Positions 1-6,733 of a stretch of 40,659 nucleotides of DNA are shown here, in pieces. The notes beneath the pieces were generated by a model, which saw nothing but the letters and a program-made list of their open reading frames with translations, did no database searches and was not told where the DNA came from. This DNA is from Kiritimatiellia bacterium. Lineage in GTDB: Bacteria; Verrucomicrobiota; Kiritimatiellia; SS1-B-03-39; UBA6053. The stretch lies in the NCBI GenBank assembly GCA_029936175.1, contig JAPYUI010000011.1, forward strand, positions 7,783 through 48,441, read 5' to 3'. The position numbers and the translations under genes were made by a program. How positions within the stretch are numbered: position 1 is the first letter of the stretch; each line of letters opens with the position of its first letter.

Positions 1-1161
1 CTGTCGGACTGCAGCAAGCAGGTGGTGATTAACGAGGTCCTTTCGCACACCGACATGGATACGGACTGGATTGAACTGATGAACGTGAGTGCGGGGGTTG
101 TCGACATCTCCGGCTGGTTTATCAGCGACCAGATCAATGCACCGCTCCGATTTGAGATTCCCGCCCGGCCTCCCCTGCAACCGGGTGAGCGCACGAGCTT
201 TGCCGCGGCGGAATTGGGTTTCGGGTTCAGTGAGCTGGGTTCGGATGCCGTGCTCAGTATCGCCATGGGGACGAAGGTCCTGAGCTTCGTCGACACGGTG
301 GATTTTCCTGCCGCAGACCGGGAGTTTTCTTTCGGTCGCTATACGCGTTCCGATGGGGGCACAGACTTTACCGAGTTACGGGCGACGACCCGCGATGGTG
401 CCAACGCGCTGCCCCGCATGGGCCCCCTGGTCGTCTCGGAGATCATGTACCATCCGGCCGGTGTCGGCGTGGAGTATATCGAACTGGTGAACATCACGGC
501 AGAGGCGATACCGCTCTATGACCCGCTCTTCCCGAGCAATACCTGGGCGCTGTCCGGGGCGGTGGATTTTGTCTTTCCCGAAGGGGTGGAGTTGCCGGCC
601 TGTGGCTCCCTGGTCGTCTGTGGAACCAACGCCCCTGCTTTTCGCTCGCTATACGGACTCCCGGTACAACAGCTGGTCTTCGGGCCGTGGAATGGGAACC
701 TGGATAATGCGGGTGAAACGCTGAAGGTACGTCGGCCGGGCCAGCCCGAGCTGGATGGCTTCGTGCCGCAGATTCGCGTGGATCATGTGACGTACCTTCC
801 GACAGACCCCTGGCCGCTTTCCGCGGATGGGAGCGGATCTTCCCTGGAGCGAGAACCCTTGCTGGGCTATGGGAACGATGCGTTGCATTGGAAAGCCTCG
901 CCGGGTGGTGGCACGCCGGGCCTTGCCGGCTCGTATTGTCCCTCGGCGATTCCGATTGCCCTGTCCGTTTCGCCGAGTGAGGCCTGGTTGAGCATTCCAA
1001 CCCTGCCCGGGGAGACGTTCATCATCGAGTACACCGATTCCCTGGCCCCGCCGAGTTGGCAGTTGCTCCAGCAGGTGACCGGTGGGGCAACAAATGTGAT
1101 CGAGGTGATGGATGGTGCCGGGGAGATGCGGCGGTATTACCGGGCGCACTGGTCGGAGTAG
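1..1161 (+). CDS. Lamin-tail-domain (LTD) secreted protein, C-terminal part
   Basis: The reading frame is open to the left edge (upstream codons read LSDCSKQV), so this is the 3' part of a larger gene. It contains two lamin-tail-type beta domains. The first opens with VINEVLSHTD and runs over about 90 residues; the second opens with VVSEIMYHPAG and runs to about residue 310, with the typical VEYIELVN, LDNAGE and GSSLERE elements. A final beta-rich module (residues 320-385) ends in RRYYRAHW, a style of C-terminus seen in secreted PVC proteins. In PVC bacteria such repeats often follow a CotH-kinase or other extracellular domain, but that part lies outside the window. The protein is probably an extracellular or surface adhesion-type protein; its function is not known. 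It converges with the minus-strand gene that follows. Confidence 0.8.
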   Translation: MSDCSKQVVINEVLSHTDMDTDWIELMNVSAGVVDISGWFISDQINAPLRFEIPARPPLQPGERTSFAAAELGFGFSELGSDAVLSIAMGTKVLSFVDTVDFPAADREFSFGRYTRSDGGTDFTELRATTRDGANALPRMGPLVVSEIMYHPAGVGVEYIELVNITAEAIPLYDPLFPSNTWALSGAVDFVFPEGVELPACGSLVVCGTNAPAFRSLYGLPVQQLVFGPWNGNLDNAGETLKVRRPGQPELDGFVPQIRVDHVTYLPTDPWPLSADGSGSSLEREPLLGYGNDALHWKASPGGGTPGLAGSYCPSAIPIALSVSPSEAWLSIPTLPGETFIIEYTDSLAPPSWQLLQQVTGGATNVIEVMDGAGEMRRYYRAHWSE

Positions 1162-1174
1162 CGGCACGCGCAGG

Positions 1175-1223
1175 AGCGGTTGGTGTCAACAACCCAACCC
1201 CCTCCAGCCGCTTGTTCTGCTTT
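1175..1223 (+). terminator. Hairpin with T-rich tail after the LTD gene
   Basis: AGCGGTTGG (1175-1183) can pair with CCAGCCGCT (1204-1212) over nine positions including one G-T wobble, followed by TGTTCTGCTTT. It begins 14 bases after the LTD stop codon, in the gap between two convergent genes. The 20-base loop is long for a factor-independent terminator and an alternative shorter pairing (GGTTGG/CCAACC) exists inside it, so this is only a candidate. Confidence 0.35.
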
Positions 1224-1282
1224 CGCTCGCAGCGTACAATCCGGCCGGGCTTCAAGTTGCTGCGAGCACCCGTACGCCGGGG

Positions 1283-2746
1283 TTATTTCTTATGGTCACG
1301 CCCCATGGTAAACTCTTCGTGTTCTTCCGCAAGCAGGGCGTCCACGCCGATAGCTTTCCGCTCAATCTTGTCGATCCACCGGGTGTTGATTACGCGATCG
1401 ACATATATCCGGACCATGCGGACAGGGTTACGGTTTATCTTTCGCAGGATTGCCCGGGCGGTGTGCTGGATCTTCCTTCCTCCGGCTTCAAGGCCCCATA
1501 TCGGGCTCGGTTGGTCCATATGGTTGGGGTCGCGGGCCCAGTCGATAAAGGCTTGCAGGTCCGGCCCCGCCTGTTCGGCCCCATATTCCGCATAAACCTG
1601 GCTGCCGAGGTGGTAGGGGTACGGTTGTAGCAGGTAATCCAGGTGGCCGATTTGCCTGATGAGGCTCGCGACGCGCTTAACTTCGCCCGGGGTTTCTTCG
1701 GGACCGCCGATCCAGAAACGGAGGGTGACGGAAATGCCACTGGTTTTCAGCGCGTGAAGAACCTGCTTGAGGGCCTTCGGTTCGACGATGCATCCGTACG
1801 TCCTGAGGCGTTCCGGGTCACAGCTGGGGAAAATAAAATCGATTTTTTTACACCAGGAATCGACCAGTAACTGGATTTCTCCCTCCCGCAGCAGGGTGGG
1901 CATAAATTGAAGGCCCCACGACTTGGTGTTGCGCGATTTTTTAAGGGCATCGCACCAGTTGACCAGGCGTTGCAGGGTCCAGATTCCGGGGGGGTCGATG
2001 ATGGATACATGCGGGATGTTCGTTCCAGCGCATCGATCCATGAGGTTCGCCAGGGATTTCAGATCAAAGAGGCGGAGGGCCTGGCCGTGACCCGGGAAGG
2101 CGCGGTCTGGAGGGAAACCGGAGTTTCCCCGGCTTAGTCGCAGTTCAGCGGTACAGGTGGAATTGTCATCATCCCGGAGATAGGGTGCCCAGTAGGGATA
2201 GGTCAGGTTCGGAAGCGCAACCTCGGCCGCAATGTTCTGGCTGAAGGTGGCGGGCTTCAGCTCGCCACCGGGCAACTGAAGACCGGCAATTTTCTCCAGG
2301 CGCTGGGGCAGATCGACCAGGTCGAGATATTGTTTCAGGATGGGTTCGGGATCGCCACTCAGGGCAAAGTCGACGCCTGGGAGTCCCAGCGCTTCGGCAG
2401 GAAAGTCGGTAGGGTGCTGTCCGAAGATACCCACGGGAATCTCCGGGAAGGCATGCTTGACCTGTTCTACCATTGCCGTGGTCTGCCCGAGTCCCCGGGT
2501 CTTGGCCTCAACGACGACGACCCGTGGCTCGGGCACCTGGTTGATTTCGTCGACCAGGCCCTCGTAACCATTGTCCAGCACGCGGGTGTCGATATATTTA
2601 CTGCCGTGTCGACTGCGGTCGCGTATATGCGTGTCCAGGGCCATCAGGTCGGTTGAAGGCGATAGACTAATGGGCCCGCCGATAAAATTTGACCGGGCTT
2701 TTAGCGGGGCCTTTGGGTCCCCAGGTTGTATGATGATGGCGTACAC
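1283..2746 (-). CDS. B12-binding/radical-SAM-like protein lacking the Fe-S cysteines
   Basis: This 487-residue protein starts with GTG. The N-terminal half looks like a cobalamin-binding-type Rossmann domain: PRVVVVEAKTRG, then the family-typical GIFGQHPTDFP and VDFALSGDPEPIL. The C-terminal part follows the radical SAM barrel layout, ending in IGGPEETPGEV and the LLQPYPYHLGSQVYAEYG region that corresponds to the usual 'PYPGT..Y' element. At the place of the SRGCPxxCxFC cluster motif it reads LRLSRGNSGFPPDR: SRG is kept but all three cysteines are gone. The B12 DxHxxG motif is also not visible. It may therefore be a pseudoenzyme that retains the fold, or may have a changed activity. It is divergent from nadB across a 94-bp AT-rich gap and convergent with the LTD gene. 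Its substrate is not recognisable. Confidence 0.8.
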   Translation of the reverse strand: MYAIIIQPGDPKAPLKARSNFIGGPISLSPSTDLMALDTHIRDRSRHGSKYIDTRVLDNGYEGLVDEINQVPEPRVVVVEAKTRGLGQTTAMVEQVKHAFPEIPVGIFGQHPTDFPAEALGLPGVDFALSGDPEPILKQYLDLVDLPQRLEKIAGLQLPGGELKPATFSQNIAAEVALPNLTYPYWAPYLRDDDNSTCTAELRLSRGNSGFPPDRAFPGHGQALRLFDLKSLANLMDRCAGTNIPHVSIIDPPGIWTLQRLVNWCDALKKSRNTKSWGLQFMPTLLREGEIQLLVDSWCKKIDFIFPSCDPERLRTYGCIVEPKALKQVLHALKTSGISVTLRFWIGGPEETPGEVKRVASLIRQIGHLDYLLQPYPYHLGSQVYAEYGAEQAGPDLQAFIDWARDPNHMDQPSPIWGLEAGGRKIQHTARAILRKINRNPVRMVRIYVDRVINTRWIDKIERKAIGVDALLAEEHEEFTMGRDHKK

Positions 2747-2840
2747 GAATGGACCAGGTGCTTGGATGATGCGTGAATATTTTCACTATATACATCTGTA
2801 CCTAACCATTTTCAATACCTATCGTTTTGTAAGCCCCCCC
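2747..2840. promoter_or_regulatory. AT-rich divergent intergenic region with a palindrome
   Basis: This is the shared upstream region of the radical-SAM-like gene and nadB, and it is much more AT-rich than its surroundings. It holds a perfect inverted repeat GTGAATATTTTCAC (2773-2786; five-base arms, four-base centre). Next to it is a TATATA box (2787-2792), which could be a -10 element for nadB with TTGGAT (2762-2767) as a poor -35 at 19 bp spacing. The palindrome would then lie between the two boxes, a position suited to a repressor. This is inference from position only. Confidence 0.35.
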
Positions 2841-4445
2841 ATGAAAACCATTGAAACAGAATTCTTAATTATTGGCAGCGGTATTTCCGGCTTGATGGCT
2901 GCCCATCACCTGAGCGCTTTTGGGGAGGTTCTTGTCGTGACCAAGCGTGAAGCCTTTACCAGTAACTCCAGCTGGGCACAGGGTGGCATCTCCTGCGTGA
3001 TGGATGAAGCCGACAGCATCAAGTTGCACGTGGCGGATACCCTGGATGCGGGTGCGGGCCTGTGCAAAAAGGAGGCGGTGCAGCGTATCCTGGAAGGAGG
3101 CCGTCAGGGCATCGACGCGATTGTTGGACTCGGGGTTCAGTTCGCCCGGACAAGCGAAGGGCACTATGACCTGGCTCGCGAAGGCGGACACAGCGAAAGG
3201 CGAATTCTGCATGCGGGCGATATTACCGGGCACGAAGTGATCAAGGCGATCCTCCCGCCGATTGAGGATAATCCCCGGGTCACGATCCTCGAGCACCATA
3301 TGGCGATCGACCTCGTGACCACGGGTTGGCTGGAGATGCCCGGTGACAACGAGTGCCTGGGAGCTTATTTCCTGGACGCCCTGACCGGGGAAATCATTGC
3401 TGTTCACTCTCCCCATACGGTATTGGCTACCGGCGGAGCGGGGAAAACCTACCTGTATACCAGCAACCCGGACGTGGCGACGGGGGACGGGATTGCAATG
3501 GCCTGGCGGGCGGGCCTGCCTATCCGGAACATGGAACATGTGCAGTTTCATCCGACTTGTTTGTTTCATCCCGAGGCGAAGTCCTTCCTGATCAGCGAAG
3601 CCGTGCGCGGAGAAGGCGCGATCCTGTTGAACAGCGAGGGGCAACCCTTTGTCGAGAAACACGATGTCCGCGGTTCACTCGCACCCCGTGATATCGTGGC
3701 GCGGGCAATCGACCATGAGATGAAAACGAGGGGGGACACCTGTGCCTATCTCGACATCACGCATAAGTCGAAGGATTTTCTCACCAGTCGTTTCCCGAAT
3801 ATCTACGTGACCTGCCTCCAGTACGGCATCGACATGGCCAAGGATTTTATTCCGGTGGTACCCGCGGCCCATTACATCTGCGGTGGCGTCGCGGCGAAGG
3901 TGGATGGATCAACGGAGCTCCCGGGGCTTTACGCGATCGGGGAAGTCACCAATACCGGCCTGCACGGGGCCAATCGCCTGGCCAGCAATTCCCTTCTCGA
4001 AGGATTGGTCTGCGCCCAGTTCGTGGCGGAGAATATCAGCAGACGCCTGGATGAGCCCCGGATCCAGGTCGAGCGTATCCCGGACTGGGAATACGGGGAC
4101 GCGGTGCCCAGTGATGAGGCGGTGGTGGTGGAGCACAACTGGAATGAGGTGCGTACGTGCATGTGGGATTACGTTGGCATTGTGCGAACCAACAAACGTC
4201 TTGAGCGTGCGCGTCGACGGGTGCGGAACCTGCGCAACGAGATTCGTGAGTACTATCTCGAGTACCTGGTCACCCCGGATACCCTGGAACTGCGCAATAT
4301 TTCAGCCGTGGCGGAGTTGATTATTCGCTCCGCGCAAAAGCGTGAGGAGAGCCGGGGGCTGCATTACACCCTGGATTACCCGGATGTGAGCGAGTCGCCG
4401 GAGGACACGGTGATCCAGGATCCCCCGGGTGAGCAGTTGATCTAG
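2841..4445 (+). CDS. nadB: L-aspartate oxidase
   Basis: Flavoprotein that oxidises L-aspartate to iminoaspartate, the first step of de novo NAD synthesis. The 534-residue length matches the family (about 530-540). The FAD-binding GSGISGLMAAHHL is at residues 11-23, then SNSSWAQGGIS, the substrate-side HPTCLFHP and ISEAVRGEGAILLN segments, a second FAD-contacting stretch HGANRLASNSLLEGLV, and a helical C-terminal domain with RARRRVRNLRNEI. The ORF track extends to 2571, but the family begins at MKTIETEFLIIG, and the extra 90 residues read through the divergent promoter and into the opposite gene. No clear Shine-Dalgarno precedes the ATG. nadA and nadC are not in the window; nadK lies 10.6 kb downstream. 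Confidence 0.95.
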   Translation: MKTIETEFLIIGSGISGLMAAHHLSAFGEVLVVTKREAFTSNSSWAQGGISCVMDEADSIKLHVADTLDAGAGLCKKEAVQRILEGGRQGIDAIVGLGVQFARTSEGHYDLAREGGHSERRILHAGDITGHEVIKAILPPIEDNPRVTILEHHMAIDLVTTGWLEMPGDNECLGAYFLDALTGEIIAVHSPHTVLATGGAGKTYLYTSNPDVATGDGIAMAWRAGLPIRNMEHVQFHPTCLFHPEAKSFLISEAVRGEGAILLNSEGQPFVEKHDVRGSLAPRDIVARAIDHEMKTRGDTCAYLDITHKSKDFLTSRFPNIYVTCLQYGIDMAKDFIPVVPAAHYICGGVAAKVDGSTELPGLYAIGEVTNTGLHGANRLASNSLLEGLVCAQFVAENISRRLDEPRIQVERIPDWEYGDAVPSDEAVVVEHNWNEVRTCMWDYVGIVRTNKRLERARRRVRNLRNEIREYYLEYLVTPDTLELRNISAVAELIIRSAQKREESRGLHYTLDYPDVSESPEDTVIQDPPGEQLI

Positions 4446-4453
4446 GCTCGTTT

Positions 4454-4479
4454 CGCCGGGGCCGCTTTGCCCGGTGGCG
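4454..4479. terminator. Possible bidirectional hairpin between convergent nadB and the TMEM43 gene
   Basis: CGCCGGG (4454-4460) faces CCCGGTGGCG (4470-4479), allowing an imperfect GC-rich stem with a two-base bulge. It lies in the 49-bp gap between two convergent stop codons. There is no T-run on either strand, so termination activity is uncertain. Confidence 0.25.
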
Positions 4480-4494
4480 ATCGCAGTGGCTTCG

Positions 4495-5703
4495 CTATCC
4501 CGCGGGTGGTGGTGGTGGTGGTGGCGGGGGATCTGCCGGGGGTGCCGGCGCGTTCCCGGCGCTCGCCGGAAGGGCCGTCTTTTTATTTTTCCTGCTGAGC
4601 AAGACAATCGAGCCGATCGAAAGCACCAGCAGGGGAATCCCGATCAGGGGCCGGAAGCGTACCCAGGCCACGCCGATCGTGAGGGTGCTGAACATGAAGG
4701 CGAGGATCCCCGCCACGAAGCCCGTGCCCATCCCGATCAATGAGCCGATGGGCGGGATGACATCGGCCAGCACGGAGAGGGGCTTGAATACCAGGCACAT
4801 GCCGAGGAACATGAGGAAGAAGCCACCGAGCCGAATCGCCCAGGTGAGGAACTTGTTCTTGCGCTGTTCTTCCGCGATCATGTCCCCGGCACCGACCAGG
4901 CCGACCGTGAGTTTCTCGAAGGTCTTGCCGACCTTGCTGGTGTAGGCCTGGAACGAGTCGCCCAGTTGTTGCGCGATGACCGAGGCCTGGGAAGGCTTGA
5001 CGATCCGGAACAAGACCTTCACGTCCCCGATCGCGGGCTTGGCGGGGTTTTCGCCGAAATAGTAGCCGCCCTGGTGTGGCTTCCCGGCCAGGTCGCCGGG
5101 CAGGGCCTCCGGCTTGGCGCTGTAGCTTTCCCAGTTGTTGATCTGGCCGATCAATTGGTCGTTGAGCTGGTAGGCGCCGAGGCCCACTTTATGCGCATTG
5201 AAAGTCTGGCTTTTATAGGGCATCTCGCGCTTGCCGTTCTTGTTCTTGTAGGTGGGATCCTTGAAGCTCGACGAGTCGATCGGCCCATCGTGCCAGCCGG
5301 CCCGGTAGGAGTAGGTGGTTTCCGTGGTGGTGCCGCCGCCCACCTTCTTCTTTTCCGAGCTACGTTTTTCTTCCTCGTATTGGTAGATCTCGGCCGTGCG
5401 GCGAAGGCGTATCGCGTTTTCTGAAATCCCGAAGGGCGTGTCGACGACCTGGTCGGCGGTGTGGGTGGGGCCGGAGACGTGGATCAACTTGCCGTCGTTT
5501 CCGGCTTCGACCGCGTCGCTGCCGACGTTCACGAGATTTCCCGCGACCTCCTGCAGCATCTTGATGGTTTTCAGGGAGTTGCCTTCATTCCACCAGAGCA
5601 GGGGGAAGGCGGCGATGAACAGGATGAGCCCGATGAAGATGCCTGCGAAGGCATTCTTGATCCGGGAAAAATACGACGTGTGCGTGGTTTCGGTATAAGC
5701 CAT
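4495..5703 (-). CDS. TMEM43-family membrane protein
   Basis: The 402-residue product matches the TMEM43 (LUMA) family layout: a transmembrane helix near the N-terminus (AGIFIGLILFIAAFPLLWWNEG), a long extracytoplasmic domain of about 250 residues with IRLRRTAEIYQYEE and VLFRIVKP, then three or four C-terminal helices around the PPIGSLIGMGTGFVAGILAF stretch. The last 25 residues are a low-complexity tail of Ala and nine consecutive Pro. I place the start at MAYTETTHTS, not at the ORF-track start 14 codons upstream, because GAGGAG sits eight bases before this ATG. The molecular role of bacterial TMEM43 proteins is not established. It follows the formylglycine-generating enzyme by about 70 bp on the same strand and may be the last gene of that operon. 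Confidence 0.8.
   Translation of the reverse strand: MAYTETTHTSYFSRIKNAFAGIFIGLILFIAAFPLLWWNEGNSLKTIKMLQEVAGNLVNVGSDAVEAGNDGKLIHVSGPTHTADQVVDTPFGISENAIRLRRTAEIYQYEEEKRSSEKKKVGGGTTTETTYSYRAGWHDGPIDSSSFKDPTYKNKNGKREMPYKSQTFNAHKVGLGAYQLNDQLIGQINNWESYSAKPEALPGDLAGKPHQGGYYFGENPAKPAIGDVKVLFRIVKPSQASVIAQQLGDSFQAYTSKVGKTFEKLTVGLVGAGDMIAEEQRKNKFLTWAIRLGGFFLMFLGMCLVFKPLSVLADVIPPIGSLIGMGTGFVAGILAFMFSTLTIGVAWVRFRPLIGIPLLVLSIGSIVLLSRKNKKTALPASAGNAPAPPADPPPPPPPPPAG
4505..4524. repeat. GGT triplet microsatellite coding the polyproline tail
   Basis: An uninterrupted run of GGT triplets followed by GGCGGGGG near the 3' end of the TMEM43-family gene. Read on the minus strand it gives consecutive proline codons (ACC/GCC-type triplets). 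Triplet runs can change length by slippage without breaking the frame, so the number of prolines may vary among strains. Confidence 0.6.
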
Positions 5704-5772
5704 GGGGTGGACTCCTCTACGGGAGGATAGCATGCCGGTTGGCATCTATGAAGAAGAATCTTGGCGGCGACC

Positions 5773-6726
5773 TCAGGGATCGCGGACACAGCGAAAGCCG
5801 ATGTTGCCGGTGGCACTGTCCGGGGTGTTGGAGGTGCGGGCGGCAACCCGGTAGCGATTGCAGTAGGAGTCGTGGCAGAGGAAGGATCCGCCGCGGATGA
5901 CCTTGCGTTCCCCCCTTTCGGGGCCGTAGGGGTTCTCGCGCGGACCCTCCACGTGGAAGGTCGGGCTCCACCAGTCGAGGCACCACTCCCAGGTATTGCC
6001 GGTGATGCCGTGCAGGCCAAATCCATTGGGCGGGAAGGCCTGTACCGGGGCAGGGCCCGTGTAGCCGTCCTCCCCGTCGTCCGTGTAGGGGAAATTGCCC
6101 TGCCAGATGTTGCATCGATGCTTGCCGAAGGGGGTGAGGTCGTCGCCCCAGGGGTAGCGTTTTTGTTCCAGTCCACCCCGGGCGGCGTATTCGTATTCGG
6201 CCTCGGTGGGGAGGCGCTTGCCCGCCCAGGTGGCGTAGGCCGCGGCATCTTTCCAGCTTACGTGCAGTACGGGAAAATCTCCGCGCTTCCGGATGCTTGA
6301 CCCGGGACCTTCCGGGTGCCGCCAGTCCGCCCGGTCGACCCGGCACCACCACTCGAGGTCCATCACGGTATCCCGCACGAGCTGGCCGCGCTGTTTCTCC
6401 GGTAACTGGTTGTAGAACACGAAAGACCAGCCGAATTGCTCCGCCTCCGTCTTGTAATGCGTCGCCCGGACAAAGGCGTCAAAATGGTGATTGCTTACGG
6501 CCGTGGTGTCGATCCAGAAGGGGTCCAGCCGGATTTCCCGGATAGGGTCTTCCCCGTCATCCGGAAAGGCTTCCGGGTCATCGGTGCCCATGCGGAAGGC
6601 CCCGCCGGCAAGTTGGACCATGTCCCCGGTGGAGCCGCTGTTCACGCGGACCAGTCGGTCCAGTGCTTCGGGAGGTGGTCCCAGGCCCTCGGGCTGGCCC
6701 GGGCTGCAGCAGGCCTGGCCGTTCAT
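5773..6726 (-). CDS. Formylglycine-generating enzyme (sulfatase-modifying factor, SUMF1/FGE type)
   Basis: FGE converts the Cys of a CxPxR motif in sulfatases into the catalytic formylglycine. The whole FGE-sulfatase domain is present: GGAFRMGTDDPEAFPDDGE, WRHPEGPGSSI, FPVLHVSWKDAAAYATWAGKRLPTEAE, NIWQGNFP, and the C-terminal GGSFLCHDSYCNRYRVAARTSNTPDS. The last block carries the cysteine pair (Cys284 and Cys289 here) that binds copper in true FGEs, so this is a real FGE and not one of the many DUF323 homologues without cysteines. I chose the ATG at 6726 (MNGQACCSPG) over the upstream GTG at 6756, which would overlap the symporter gene by 23 bases; neither start has a strong Shine-Dalgarno. 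An N-terminal CCSPG precedes the domain. No CxPxR sulfatase is encoded in the window, so the substrate must lie elsewhere. Confidence 0.92.
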   Translation of the reverse strand: MNGQACCSPGQPEGLGPPPEALDRLVRVNSGSTGDMVQLAGGAFRMGTDDPEAFPDDGEDPIREIRLDPFWIDTTAVSNHHFDAFVRATHYKTEAEQFGWSFVFYNQLPEKQRGQLVRDTVMDLEWWCRVDRADWRHPEGPGSSIRKRGDFPVLHVSWKDAAAYATWAGKRLPTEAEYEYAARGGLEQKRYPWGDDLTPFGKHRCNIWQGNFPYTDDGEDGYTGPAPVQAFPPNGFGLHGITGNTWEWCLDWWSPTFHVEGPRENPYGPERGERKVIRGGSFLCHDSYCNRYRVAARTSNTPDSATGNIGFRCVRDP

Positions 6727-6733
6727 CCTGGCA

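Noticed and set aside
2571-2840. Upstream 90-codon extension of nadB in the ORF track
   Set aside because: It runs through the divergent promoter and into the opposite gene; the L-aspartate oxidase family begins at the ATG at 2841.
4501-4540. GGT repeat considered as a CRISPR or regulatory repeat
   Set aside because: It is a simple triplet run inside the TMEM43-family coding frame, with no spacers.
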